Positions 37,601 to 45,645 of a stretch of DNA of 64,000 bases are shown here, piece by piece. The stretch lies in the NCBI RefSeq assembly GCF_016889705.1, contig NZ_CP069526.1:5084001-5148000 (forward strand), in the 5' to 3' direction. The notes beneath the pieces were generated by a model. The model did not search any database. It was given only the letters and a program-made list of their open reading frames with translations, and was not told the origin of the DNA. The DNA is from Amycolatopsis sp. FDAARGOS 1241. Its GTDB lineage: Bacteria > Actinomycetota > Actinomycetes > Mycobacteriales > Pseudonocardiaceae. Position numbers and translations under genes: made by a program. Numbering within the stretch: position 1 is the stretch's first letter; the number at the start of each line of letters is the position of its first letter.

Positions 37601-37821
37601 ATCGCGGCGTCCTTGGACACCAGGGTGCCCCGGGACACGGCCAGCATTCTCAGCAGTTGGCGCGCCAGCCGTCCGCCGAACGCCCGGTCGGGTTGCTCCC
37701 GGTCGCCCTGCCGGACGGCGAACCGGCCCAGCAACTGGATGCTGACCTGCGGGCTCGACCGCTCACCGGGCGGATCGAGCCGACTGTTCGGTTGGGTCTG
37801 CTGCTGCCGTGACAGGCTCAT
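34612..37821 (-). CDS. SARP/AfsR-type regulator with AAA and TPR domains
   Basis: 1069 residues. Residues 25-115 form an OmpR-like winged helix (VSIQLLGRFAVRQGDREQPD, AAIAALWPADPPVDAGGNVE, LISRIRRALGDRSLIQTGSG). The bacterial transcriptional activator domain follows (AFLTAVGRGQAELHHDPGTA, AAALASFDAFGRRLGDELGI). A STAND ATPase has Walker A VVLVRGSPGSGKSRLL and Walker B CLIAIDDLQWADDSSL. The remainder is TPR-like. ATG 37821 was chosen because homology begins 25 residues later; the open frame continues far upstream, antisense to narG, without coding character. It is divergent from narG across 330 bases, so it is the natural candidate regulator of the nitrate reductase operon, though SARPs usually control secondary metabolism. 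Confidence 0.88.
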   Translation of the reverse strand: MSLSRQQQTQPNSRLDPPGERSSPQVSIQLLGRFAVRQGDREQPDRAFGGRLARQLLRMLAVSRGTLVSKDAAIAALWPADPPVDAGGNVEILISRIRRALGDRSLIQTGSGGYTLVGDDRCRVDVEAFLTAVGRGQAELHHDPGTALSAFRAALAMWHGEPLAEDAYAAWAVEHRHHLLRAHLDALEGAAAAALAVGDSVAALAWAQTAADEHPLRETAALLLVRALAAGGDRAAALASFDAFGRRLGDELGIDPSAVAMRLRQQVLCDEIGPVLAAGSQPLTIPGFAADGNRLVSSTPFVGRNRVLARIAGLLADREVRVVLVRGSPGSGKSRLLQELADHVAMPVVVVRADRDRQDDSGAVAADLLRALQTHEAPAEPGKHRHSIPAPRPQTPSDGTPRDTDSPTAEGAVLRAIRQRARPHCLIAIDDLQWADDSSLILLRVLRQRVPGLQVIATYPATRPSGRPDPVAVLAGVDSGLARRVDLAPWSDTDLAVIADPVLRGIIAECTDRTPATVLWVLDALAAQHLIERDSCGRWRLHDQSSRSRVRALTAGGGPLVRAAVASLPAASREALTLLALIGRPTPPSVLATAAREDLPVALDALTTLAEAGLVQGNHDGWAPATSTIGEVAVADLDPAGRLWRHLMLAEALRELGADVAEVATHLAAGGDGPAAALAFADAARVRLNRIADGEALSLTEAGLGASAPGQTRSALWRIRGEAHRRQGRLGDARGDLDAALAEAPSEADRSRVLAQRALLETPSFSAFLGAQLAGLAIAEAGDDPAARGQALAARALVDLWLARLDRARQRFRQAQRLLRLAGDPDGAARLLHWPAMAALLAGRLTEAAARLDDLAQLPATTPETLLLWHPRASHGHTLVLLGDPAAGLAEIDTALTWSRAANLAEMHSSCLWHRSEALSALGRHEEAVDAARAALAIARRIEHTAWTAASLRALGTAWQTAGDLTRAEAAFRDSLHAGRPIPLFAGWAQARLGLVLVGQGRLGEAEPVIGTALRQGAPLARHEARWAQAELLHARGAPTASAAARAALAAAGEAGYEALVPRLAALAG

Positions 37822-38154
37822 CTCAAGGACACCGCCGGTCTGTCGTGACTCCGGTGGCCGCTGGGTGTGCCACCCCTGCGCGGCCGATCGCAGGCAATCT
37901 GCAAGCACCGTCTCCCACTGTGACTGTAACCACGGCAAGCAACGCGAAACCGGGGTCTTAAGTCCCCGGATCGACGTGCCCCACGCCGTGGAAGCAGGTT
38001 GTGGCGCACTGACCGACCTGTCCGGTTGGCCGGCTGCGGTTGGTGTGCTGCACGACCTGCGCGTCGTCGCCTGACCACGGAGAGTCCCGTGACCATGCGC
38101 CGAAATGTGCCGGGAGGGCAAGCGACTACCCAAGCCACGGAGGGAACCAGCCCC
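37822..38154. promoter_or_regulatory. Divergent SARP / narG intergenic region
   Basis: About 330 bases between two divergent starts must hold both promoters. SARPs bind direct heptamer repeats; I could not identify a convincing pair by eye. GTG 38089 and ATG 38095 in the narG frame, with GGAGAG upstream, are alternative narG starts inside this segment. Confidence 0.4.
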
Positions 38155-41100
38155 ATGTGCTCCGCCGGATCGCCGCATCCGCGCCAACCGTCCACACAGG
38201 ACGCGGTCGACGGGCTCATGCGGTCCGCTCAGTGGTTCTTCCCGGGCGAACAGTCGGCGGACCGGCGGATGCTGTACCGGGACGGCGGCCGGGGCGCGGA
38301 GGAGTTCTACCGCGAGCGATGGCGCCACGACCGAGAGGTCCGCTCGACGCACGGCGTGAACTGCACCGGGTCGTGCTCGTGGAAGGTGTACGTCAAGGAT
38401 GGCATCATCACCTGGGAAACCCAAGCCACCGACTACCCGTCCGTCGGACCCGACTCGCCCGAGTACGAGCCGCGCGGCTGCCCTCGGGGTGCGTCCTTCT
38501 CCTGGTACACCTACTCGCCGACGCGAATCCGTTACCCGTATGTCCGGGGGCCGCTGCTGGAGCTCTGGCGAGCGGCGCGGGCCGAGCACGCCGATCCGGT
38601 GGACGCTTGGGAATCGATCGTCACCGATACCGCTCGCTCGAGCCGGTACAAGCGGGCTCGGGGCAAGGGCGGGTTCGTGCGGTCCACCTGGCGCGAGGTG
38701 ACCGAGCTTGTCGCCGCAGCCCAGGTGCACACGATCAAACGCCACGGCCCTGACCGGATCGTCGGTTTCTCGCCGATTCCCGCGATGTCGATGACCTCGT
38801 ACGCGGCGGGCACCCGATACCTGTCGATGATCGGCGGCACGATCTCGTCGTTCTACGACTGGTACGCCGACCTGCCGGTCGCCTCGCCGCAGGTGTTCGG
38901 CGACCAGACCGACGTGCCGGAGTCCGGAGACTGGTGGAACGCCGGCTACCTGATGGTGTGGGGCACGAACCTGCCGATCACCCGCACCCCCGACGCGCAT
39001 TTCATGACCGAGGCCCGTTACCGGGGCCAAAAGGTCGTGGTCGTGTCCCCGGACTTCTCCGACCACACCAAGTTCGCCGACGAGTGGCTGGCCGCCGCAC
39101 CGGGCACCGACGGGGCGCTCGCGATGGCCATGGGGCACGTGATCCTGGCCGAGTTCTACCGCGACCGGCAGGTTCCGCGGTTTCTCGACTACGCCCGTAC
39201 CTACACCGATCTGCCCTTCCTGGTCACCCTGACCGAACGCGAAGACGCACACGTGCCGGGCAGGTTCCTCACCGCCGCCGACCTCGGCGAAGAGAGTGAG
39301 CACGCGGAGTTCAAGACCGTGCTGCTGGACGAGGCAACCGGGCAACCGGTCGTGCCCAACGGGTCGGTCGGCTTTCGCTGGAGCAGCGAACCCGGTCGCT
39401 GGAACCTCAACCTCGACGCCGCTCCTGCGCTGACGCTGCACGGCCGAGCCGGCGCTGAATCGGTCACCGTGGACCTGCCCCGCTTCGACAGCGGTTCGGA
39501 CGAGGGCGGTGCGGCCTTGCACCGGGGTGTGCCCGCGCTCTGGGTCGACGGGCACTTGGTGACCACGGTGTTCGACCTGGTGATGGCCCAGTACGGCGTG
39601 GCGCGCGAAGGCGTGCCCGGCATCTGGCCGACCGCCTACGACGACGCCGCGCAGCCCTACACACCCGCGTGGCAGCAGGGGATCACCTCGGTGCCGGCCG
39701 CCGCGGTGACGAGAGTGGCGCGGGAATTCGCCCGCAACGCCGAACGCACCGGCGGCCGGTCCATGATCGCGATGGGCGCGGGCACCAACCACTGGTTCCA
39801 CTCCGACCAGATCTACCGGACGTTCCTGTCCCTGCTACAGCTGTGCGGCTGCCAGGGCGTCAACGGCGGCGGCTGGGCACACTACGTCGGCCAGGAGAAG
39901 GTACGGCCCCTCACCGGCTGGTTCCACCTGGCGTTCGGCCTGGACTGGCAGCGCCCCACCCGGCACATGGTGGGCACTCCCCTCTTCTGGCTGGCCACCG
40001 ACCAGTGGCGCTACGAAGCCTTCCGGGCCGACGTGCTGGCCAGCCCGCTGGGGCCGGGCCGGCTGGCCGGGCGTAGCCTGCCCGACTGCAACTCGCTCGC
40101 GGCGCGGCTGGGCTGGATGCCCTCTCACCCGGCTTTCAACCGCAACCCGTTGGAGCTGTGCGACGAAGCCGAGCGCGCCGGCCTGGCGGTGCCGGAGTAC
40201 GTGGTCGGGCAACTGAAATCCGGCGCGTTGTCCTTCGCCGCGGACGACCCGGACGACCCGGCGAACTGGCCCCGGGTGCTCATGGTGTGGCGCGCCAACC
40301 TCTTCGCCTCGTCCATGAAGGGGCACGAATATCTGCTGCGGCACCTGCTGGGCACCGACGACGCGGTCGCCGCCACCGAAACCCCACCCGCCCTGCGGCC
40401 GACCGAAGTGGCCTGGCATGAGCAGGCCCCGGCCGGGAAGCTGGACCTTTCCGTGGCGGTGGACTTCAGGATGACCAGCACCTGCTTGTTCTCCGACGTG
40501 GTTCTGCCCGCCGCCACCTGGTACGAGAAATACGACCTGTCCTCGACGGACATGCACCCCTTCGTACACGCGTTCACCCCGGCCATCGCGCCCCCTTGGG
40601 AGGCACGCACCGACTTCGACCTGTTCCACACCCTCGCCGCCGAACTGTCCCGCCAGGCCGCACACCACCTCGGGAAGCGGCGGGACGTGATCGCCGCGCC
40701 ACTGGCCCACGACACCGCCGACGAGCTGGCTCAGCCGTACGGCGTCGTCCGCGACTGGAAGACCGGTGAGTGCGAGCCGGTCCCAGGCAAGACCATGCCG
40801 AAACTGATCGTGGTCGAACGCGATTACGGCGCGGTGGCGGACAAGATGGCCGCGATCGGCCCCCTGCTGGACACGGCGGGCACCACCACCAAAGGCGTCA
40901 CCTGGACACCCGACGCGGAAATCGACTACCTACGCCACCACAACGGCACCGTCCGCGGTGGCATCGCCGACGGTCGCCCCTCAATCGCGCGAGACGATCA
41001 GTTCTGCGAAGCGATCCTCGCCCTTTCCGGTACCACCAACGGGCGGCTGGCCGAACTCGGCTTCCGCGCGCTGGAGCAGCGCACCGGCGTCGAGTTGAGG

Positions 41101-41874
41101 GACCTGGCCGCTGAACGGGCCGGGGACCGCATCACCTTCGCCGACACCCAGACCCAACCCCGCGCGGTGATCACCTCACCGGAATGGTCGGGCAGCGAGA
41201 CCGGCGGCCGCCGCTACTCGCCGTTCACCGTCAACGTGGAACGGCACAAACCCTGGCACACCCTCACCGGCCGTCAGCACTTCTTCCTCGACCACGAATG
41301 GATGGCCGAGTTCGGCGAGCAGCTGCCGACCTACCGGCCTCCGCTGAACATGCTCGCGCATTTCGGCGTGCCGAATGGACAGAGCTGCGGTCCGCCGTCC
41401 AGGTCGAACGATCGGCAGGAGGTCGTGGTGCGGTACCTGACCCCGCATTCGAAGTGGTCGATCCACTCCGAATACCAGGAGAACCTCCACATGCTCACCC
41501 TGTTCCGCGGTGGCCCGGTGATCTGGCTGAGTCCAAAGGACGCGGACAAGATCGGGGTGGCCGACAACGACTGGATCGAGGCGTACAACCGCAACGGCGT
41601 CGTCGCCTGCCGTGCGGTGGTCACCCACCGGATGCCGGAAGGCACAGTTTTCATGTACCACACCATGGACCGGCACCTGAACGTGCCGAAAACCGAGATC
41701 ACCGGCCGGCACGGTGGCGGCGACAACTCACTCACGAGGCTGCTGATCAAACCCACACACCTGATCGGCGGCTACGCCCAGTTCACCTACGGCTTCAACT
41801 ACATCGGCCCGACGGGCAACCAACGCGACGAGATCACCGTCATCCGTCGCCGGAGGCAGGAGGTGGAGTTCTGA
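38155..41874 (+). CDS. narG: Respiratory nitrate reductase alpha subunit
   Basis: A 1239-residue NarG. It binds bis-MGD molybdenum and reduces nitrate at the cytoplasmic face of the membrane. The N-terminal Fe-S site HGVNCTGSCSWKVYVKDG (His66, Cys70, Cys74) plus Cys109 in EPRGCPRGASF match the unusual His-ligated FS0 cluster. RYLSMIGGTISSFYDWYADL, VVVSPDFSDHTKFADEW, GVNGGGWAHYVGQEK and HSEYQENLHMLTLFRGGPVI are family landmarks. ATG 38155 has GGAGGG upstream; GTG 38089 is possible. The stop overlaps narH by one base (TGATG). It is intact and full length. Confidence 0.97.
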   Translation: MCSAGSPHPRQPSTQDAVDGLMRSAQWFFPGEQSADRRMLYRDGGRGAEEFYRERWRHDREVRSTHGVNCTGSCSWKVYVKDGIITWETQATDYPSVGPDSPEYEPRGCPRGASFSWYTYSPTRIRYPYVRGPLLELWRAARAEHADPVDAWESIVTDTARSSRYKRARGKGGFVRSTWREVTELVAAAQVHTIKRHGPDRIVGFSPIPAMSMTSYAAGTRYLSMIGGTISSFYDWYADLPVASPQVFGDQTDVPESGDWWNAGYLMVWGTNLPITRTPDAHFMTEARYRGQKVVVVSPDFSDHTKFADEWLAAAPGTDGALAMAMGHVILAEFYRDRQVPRFLDYARTYTDLPFLVTLTEREDAHVPGRFLTAADLGEESEHAEFKTVLLDEATGQPVVPNGSVGFRWSSEPGRWNLNLDAAPALTLHGRAGAESVTVDLPRFDSGSDEGGAALHRGVPALWVDGHLVTTVFDLVMAQYGVAREGVPGIWPTAYDDAAQPYTPAWQQGITSVPAAAVTRVAREFARNAERTGGRSMIAMGAGTNHWFHSDQIYRTFLSLLQLCGCQGVNGGGWAHYVGQEKVRPLTGWFHLAFGLDWQRPTRHMVGTPLFWLATDQWRYEAFRADVLASPLGPGRLAGRSLPDCNSLAARLGWMPSHPAFNRNPLELCDEAERAGLAVPEYVVGQLKSGALSFAADDPDDPANWPRVLMVWRANLFASSMKGHEYLLRHLLGTDDAVAATETPPALRPTEVAWHEQAPAGKLDLSVAVDFRMTSTCLFSDVVLPAATWYEKYDLSSTDMHPFVHAFTPAIAPPWEARTDFDLFHTLAAELSRQAAHHLGKRRDVIAAPLAHDTADELAQPYGVVRDWKTGECEPVPGKTMPKLIVVERDYGAVADKMAAIGPLLDTAGTTTKGVTWTPDAEIDYLRHHNGTVRGGIADGRPSIARDDQFCEAILALSGTTNGRLAELGFRALEQRTGVELRDLAAERAGDRITFADTQTQPRAVITSPEWSGSETGGRRYSPFTVNVERHKPWHTLTGRQHFFLDHEWMAEFGEQLPTYRPPLNMLAHFGVPNGQSCGPPSRSNDRQEVVVRYLTPHSKWSIHSEYQENLHMLTLFRGGPVIWLSPKDADKIGVADNDWIEAYNRNGVVACRAVVTHRMPEGTVFMYHTMDRHLNVPKTEITGRHGGGDNSLTRLLIKPTHLIGGYAQFTYGFNYIGPTGNQRDEITVIRRRRQEVEF

Positions 41875-43472
41875 TGCGCGTGATGGCACAGGTGGCCATG
41901 GTGATGAACCTGGACAAGTGCATCGGCTGCCACACCTGCTCGGTCACCTGCAAACAGACGTGGACCAACCGGCCCGGGGCCGAGTACATCTGGTTCAACA
42001 ATGTGGAGACCAAACCCGGCGCCGGCTACCCTCGCCGTTATGAGGATCAGAACCGCTTCAAGGGCGGCTGGACACTCAACCGGCGCGGCAAACTGAAGCT
42101 CAAGGCCGGCGGGCGGCTGCGCAAGCTGCTGTCCATTTTCTACAATCCGGAACTGCCCTCGCTGGACGACTTCTACGAGCCGTTCACCTTCGACTACGAG
42201 CATCTCACGACCGCGCCGCTGTCCGACTCATTTCCCAGTGCTCGGCCCAAATCCCAGCTCACCGGCCGCGACATGGCCCCGGAATACGGGCCGAACTGGG
42301 ACGACGACCTCGCGGGCTCGGGTACCTATGCCGCCACCGACCCGAATCTCGAGGGGCTGTCCGAACACGTGCGGATGGAGTTCGAGCACGCGTTCTACTT
42401 CTACCTGCCCCGCATCTGTGAACACTGCCTCAATCCCAGTTGCGTGGCGTCGTGCCCGTCGGGCGCGATGTACAAGCGGGTCGAGGACGGGATCGTGCTG
42501 GTCGACGAGGACCGCTGCCGCGGCTGGCGGTTCTGCGTGTCCGGCTGCCCGTACAAGAAGGTGTACTTCAACCACCGCACCGGTAAGGCCGAAAAATGCA
42601 CCTTCTGCTACCCGCGCATCGAAGGCGGCCAACCGACCATCTGCTCGGAAACGTGTGTCGGCCGACTGCGGCACCTGGGCGTGATGCTCTACGACGCGGA
42701 CGCCGTGCTCGCGGCCGCGTCCACACCGGAGGACACGGACCTGTACGAGGCCCAGTTGTCGGTGTTCCTCGATCCCCACGATCCCGTCGTGATCGCCCAG
42801 GCCGAACGCGACGGCATCGCGCACGACTGGATGCAAGCGGCCCAACGCTCACCGGTGTACTCGCTCATCGCCACGCACCGGGTGGCCTTGCCGTTGCATC
42901 CGGAATACCGCACCATGCCGATGGTCTGGTACGTCCCGCCGCTGTCCCCGATCACCGACGCCGTGCACGCCATGGGCCACGACGACGATCCGGATCACGT
43001 CTTCGCCGCCATCGAGTCCCTTCGCATCCCGCTCGGGTATCTGGCCAACCTCTTCACCGCCGGCGACATCCGGCCCGTGGAGCGGGCGCTGCGCCGGCTG
43101 ACCGTCCTGCGCACCCACATGCGCGCTCGGCAAGTCGGCGACCCCGTCGACGAAGGCCTGCTGGCTTCCGCCGGCATGACGGCCGACGACGCCGAGGACC
43201 TGTATCGGATCCTGGCCATCGCCAAGTACGACGAACGCTACGTCATCCCGAAAGTGCACGCGGAGGACACCGGCCGCCTCCAAGCGCAGCACTGCGCCGT
43301 CGGCTACCCCGGCGGTGTCGCCGACCTCGGCGCCCACACCGAGGACACGCTCGCCGCCACCGGCAGTGGTAGCCAGTTCCGCGACGACGACGGCCGGATG
43401 CGGTTCAACCTGCTGGGCTGGAACGGCTCCGGCCGCCCGGCACACCTGTTCGGCGAAGGCGGTGGCCAATGA
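41874..43472 (+). CDS. narH: Respiratory nitrate reductase beta subunit
   Basis: A 532-residue NarH carrying four Fe-S clusters that wire NarI haem to NarG. The Cys groups are visible in order: CIGCHTCSVTCKQTW, CEHCLNPSCVASCPSGAMY, CRGWRFCVSGCP (the Trp in place of Cys marks the 3Fe-4S site) and CTFCYPRIEGGQPTICSETC. The C-terminal Fer4-associated NarH domain (VWYVPPLSPITDAVHA) is complete. The start overlaps the narG stop and the end overlaps narJ (ATGA), so the operon is tightly coupled. Confidence 0.97.
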   Translation: MRVMAQVAMVMNLDKCIGCHTCSVTCKQTWTNRPGAEYIWFNNVETKPGAGYPRRYEDQNRFKGGWTLNRRGKLKLKAGGRLRKLLSIFYNPELPSLDDFYEPFTFDYEHLTTAPLSDSFPSARPKSQLTGRDMAPEYGPNWDDDLAGSGTYAATDPNLEGLSEHVRMEFEHAFYFYLPRICEHCLNPSCVASCPSGAMYKRVEDGIVLVDEDRCRGWRFCVSGCPYKKVYFNHRTGKAEKCTFCYPRIEGGQPTICSETCVGRLRHLGVMLYDADAVLAAASTPEDTDLYEAQLSVFLDPHDPVVIAQAERDGIAHDWMQAAQRSPVYSLIATHRVALPLHPEYRTMPMVWYVPPLSPITDAVHAMGHDDDPDHVFAAIESLRIPLGYLANLFTAGDIRPVERALRRLTVLRTHMRARQVGDPVDEGLLASAGMTADDAEDLYRILAIAKYDERYVIPKVHAEDTGRLQAQHCAVGYPGGVADLGAHTEDTLAATGSGSQFRDDDGRMRFNLLGWNGSGRPAHLFGEGGGQ

Positions 43473-44122
43473 TCCGCCGGACCCGTCGCGCCGCACCGCG
43501 CCCCACTGACACCCCGCTGGTCGACAAGATCACCTCGATCCTGCTGCAGTATCCCGACAACCGCGTCCTCGCGCTGCTACCCGACGTGACGGCCGCGCTT
43601 CCGGCGATCACCGACGCCGCCGCGCGAGACTCACTGGGTGGCTTCGCCTGCTGGCTGGCGGGCCGTACACCCCTTGAAGCCGCGCAGCACTACGTCGTGA
43701 CCTTCGATCACACCCGCCGCCGCAGCCTGTACCTGACCTACTACCGGCACGGCGACACCCGCGCCCGCGGCATGGCCCTGCTCGCGCTCAAACACACGTA
43801 CCGCCAGGCCGGCTTCCCCGCGCCCGAGGACGAACTGCCCGATTTCCTGCCCCTGATGCTGGAATTCGCCGCGGCCGCCCCCGAACCCGGCCGGCGGGTA
43901 CTGATCCAGTGCCAGGCCGGACTGGAACTGCTCACCGAGGCGGTCAGCGCCACCGACAGCCCCTACGCGGCCCTGCTCGACGTGGTCCGCGCTCACCTGC
44001 CGGCACTCCAGCCACGGCACCGGGCCGAACTGCGCGCCCTCAGCGACGCCGGACCACCCGTCGAACAGGTGGGCCTGGAGCCCTTCGCCCCACCTGAATA
44101 CGTCACAGGAGGGCACCGATGA
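43469..44122 (+). CDS. narJ: Nitrate reductase assembly chaperone
   Basis: 217 residues, the NarJ/TorD-type all-helical chaperone that holds NarG for cofactor insertion and is absent from the final complex. The conserved core HYVVTFDHTRRRSLYLTYYR is clear, with DELPDFLPLMLEFAA after it. It overlaps narH and narI by ATGA at both ends. Confidence 0.95.
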   Translation: MIRRTRRAAPRPTDTPLVDKITSILLQYPDNRVLALLPDVTAALPAITDAAARDSLGGFACWLAGRTPLEAAQHYVVTFDHTRRRSLYLTYYRHGDTRARGMALLALKHTYRQAGFPAPEDELPDFLPLMLEFAAAAPEPGRRVLIQCQAGLELLTEAVSATDSPYAALLDVVRAHLPALQPRHRAELRALSDAGPPVEQVGLEPFAPPEYVTGGHR

Positions 44123-44862
44123 CCGCATGGGATCTGTGGTGGTGGGTGATCCTGCCCTACCTCGCCCTGGTCACCTTCGTCGTCGGACACATCTGGCGGT
44201 GGCGCTACGACCAGTTCGGGTGGACCAGCCGCTCAACCCAACTCCAGGAACGCCTCGTACTCAAGTGGGGCAACCCGCTGTTCCACTACGCCACGTTCGC
44301 CGCCATCGCCGGCCACGTCATCGGCATCCTGATCCCGGAATCGTTCACCCACTGGCTGGGCATCCCGGAGGACTGGTACCGGTGGTTCTCGTCGATCGGC
44401 GGGACCATAGCCGCGCTCGGCGTGATCATCGGTGTGGCCATGCTTGCCTACCGTCGAACGATGCTGCCTCGCGTGCGGGCCACCACCAGCCCGATCGACT
44501 GGGTCGCCCTGATCCTGCTCGCGATCGTGATCGTGCTCGGCATCATCCCCACCATGGGCATCAACCTGTTCGGCGGCGGCTACGACTACCGCATGAGCGT
44601 GGCTCTGTGGTTCCGCGGCCTGTTCGCCGGCAACCCCGATGTGGCCGCGATCGCCCATGCCCCGCTGATCTACCAAATCCACGCCACCGCCGCCTGGGCC
44701 GTCCTGGCCATTTGGCCCTTCACCCGGCTCGTGCACGCCTGGAGCTACCCGCTGTGGTACCTGTGGCGACCGTTCATCGTCTACCGCAAGCGGACTCCGG
44801 CCCACCCGACCGAACCGGGTACCAGCGGACGGCGATGGCGGCGCATCGGCGTCCCCTATTGA
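44119..44862 (+). CDS. narI: Respiratory nitrate reductase gamma subunit (cytochrome b)
   Basis: The 247-residue membrane subunit oxidises quinol and carries two b haems. It has five hydrophobic helices, beginning LWWWVILPYLALVTFVVGHI. His residues lie in PLFHYATFAAIAGHVIGILI and in IYQIHATAAWAVLAIWPFTR and RLVHAWSYPL. It closes the narGHJI operon. No narK transporter follows, so nitrate uptake must be encoded elsewhere. Confidence 0.95.
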   Translation: MTAWDLWWWVILPYLALVTFVVGHIWRWRYDQFGWTSRSTQLQERLVLKWGNPLFHYATFAAIAGHVIGILIPESFTHWLGIPEDWYRWFSSIGGTIAALGVIIGVAMLAYRRTMLPRVRATTSPIDWVALILLAIVIVLGIIPTMGINLFGGGYDYRMSVALWFRGLFAGNPDVAAIAHAPLIYQIHATAAWAVLAIWPFTRLVHAWSYPLWYLWRPFIVYRKRTPAHPTEPGTSGRRWRRIGVPY

Positions 44863-45184
44863 TCGACACGCAGACCCATGCGCGCGCTGCGGTCAGCACT
44901 GGGTTTGCGAGCGTGCCACGACGGGCGATGAGCCGCGAGGTGGCCGAGTGATCAATCCCGAGACGGGAACACTCAGCCGATCGGTCTCGCTCCCCGCGGT
45001 CTTGGGGGGGAAGTGATCGTCGGGATCGTCGCCGAGCACCGGGGAGGCCCGCGCGGTCCGGCTACTTGAGCGGCCAGTTCCAGTGTGCAGCCGAGGAGTC
45101 GGCGAAGGAGGACCCCGGTACAGCACGAGATGTTCGGCCGCGTTGAACGGCCACCGCGGCTGCCCTGCGCATCCGGGTAAGCGC
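44863..45184. other. Downstream of narI, no recognised gene
   Basis: About 320 bases with shadow frames only. It may contain degraded sequence. No obvious terminator sits next to the narI stop. Confidence 0.35.
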
Positions 45185-45206
45185 GTGATCAGTGCTATCT
45201 GATCAC
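45185..45206. repeat. Short palindrome
   Basis: GTGATCAG and CTGATCAC pair perfectly around a 6-base loop, 22 bases before the larger hairpin at 45229. Confidence 0.5.
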
Positions 45207-45228
45207 GGCGGGTGGTGTCGCTGACGAA

Positions 45229-45276
45229 GGTGTGAAACTCGACCGGGCCGCGCAGCACCCGGTCGAGTTTCACACC
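45229..45276. repeat. Perfect 19-bp inverted repeat hairpin
   Basis: GGTGTGAAACTCGACCGGG (45229-45247) is the exact complement of CCCGGTCGAGTTTCACACC (45258-45276) around a 10-base loop. No T-run follows. It lies 80 bases before the IS5-type element and 366 bases after narI. It could be a terminator, a relic transposon end pair or a recombination site. Confidence 0.75.
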
Positions 45277-45405
45277 GGTTACGCGGTGGCGGCGCCATAC
45301 AGGCCTCGTCGAACAGCAGGCTGCCCACACAACCCCCACCGGTGGCAACTCGCTAAGAGCGTGTCTCGTATGGATCTTGTGGCTGGTGGTGCATGATCGT
45401 GTGTC

Positions 45406-45645
45406 GTGGTCGATGCGTTGTCCCGGTCGGCGGTGGTGTACGTGCTGACCAGCGGGTGCGCGTGGCGAATGCTGCCACCGTCGTTCGGGATCACGGTGCC
45501 GACCGCGCATCGCCGGTTCACCGAATGGACCCAAGCCGGTCTATGGCCCGGCTGCACCGGGCTGTACTGGACGAACTGGGCAGTCAAGACGAGATCGACT
45601 GGTCCCGGGCAGTCCTGGACGGAGCATCGGTGCGCGCAAAAAAAA
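45406..45645 (+). pseudogene. IS5-type transposase, 5' half
   Basis: The plus frame reads VVYVLTSGCAWRMLPPSFGI, TVPTAHRRFTEWTQAGLW. Then, after a one-base change near 45545, it reads RLHRAVLDELGSQDEIDWSR and AVLDGASVRAKK. This is the orfA half of an IS427-like transposase (DUF4096-type). The usual beginning (GRPRxDDRxVxEGI) is absent. It ends in the A-run where the ISL3 element is inserted. Confidence 0.75.

Noticed and set aside
37822..39801. Continuation of the SARP open frame for 660 codons upstream, antisense to narG
   Set aside because: The extra sequence lacks domains, is Arg/Gly/Val-rich and lies antisense to the well supported narG. The SARP homology starts about 25 residues after ATG 37821.
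42596..43372. 258-codon plus-strand frame inside narH
   Set aside because: A frame-shifted shadow (Arg/His/Pro-rich) of the intact narH.
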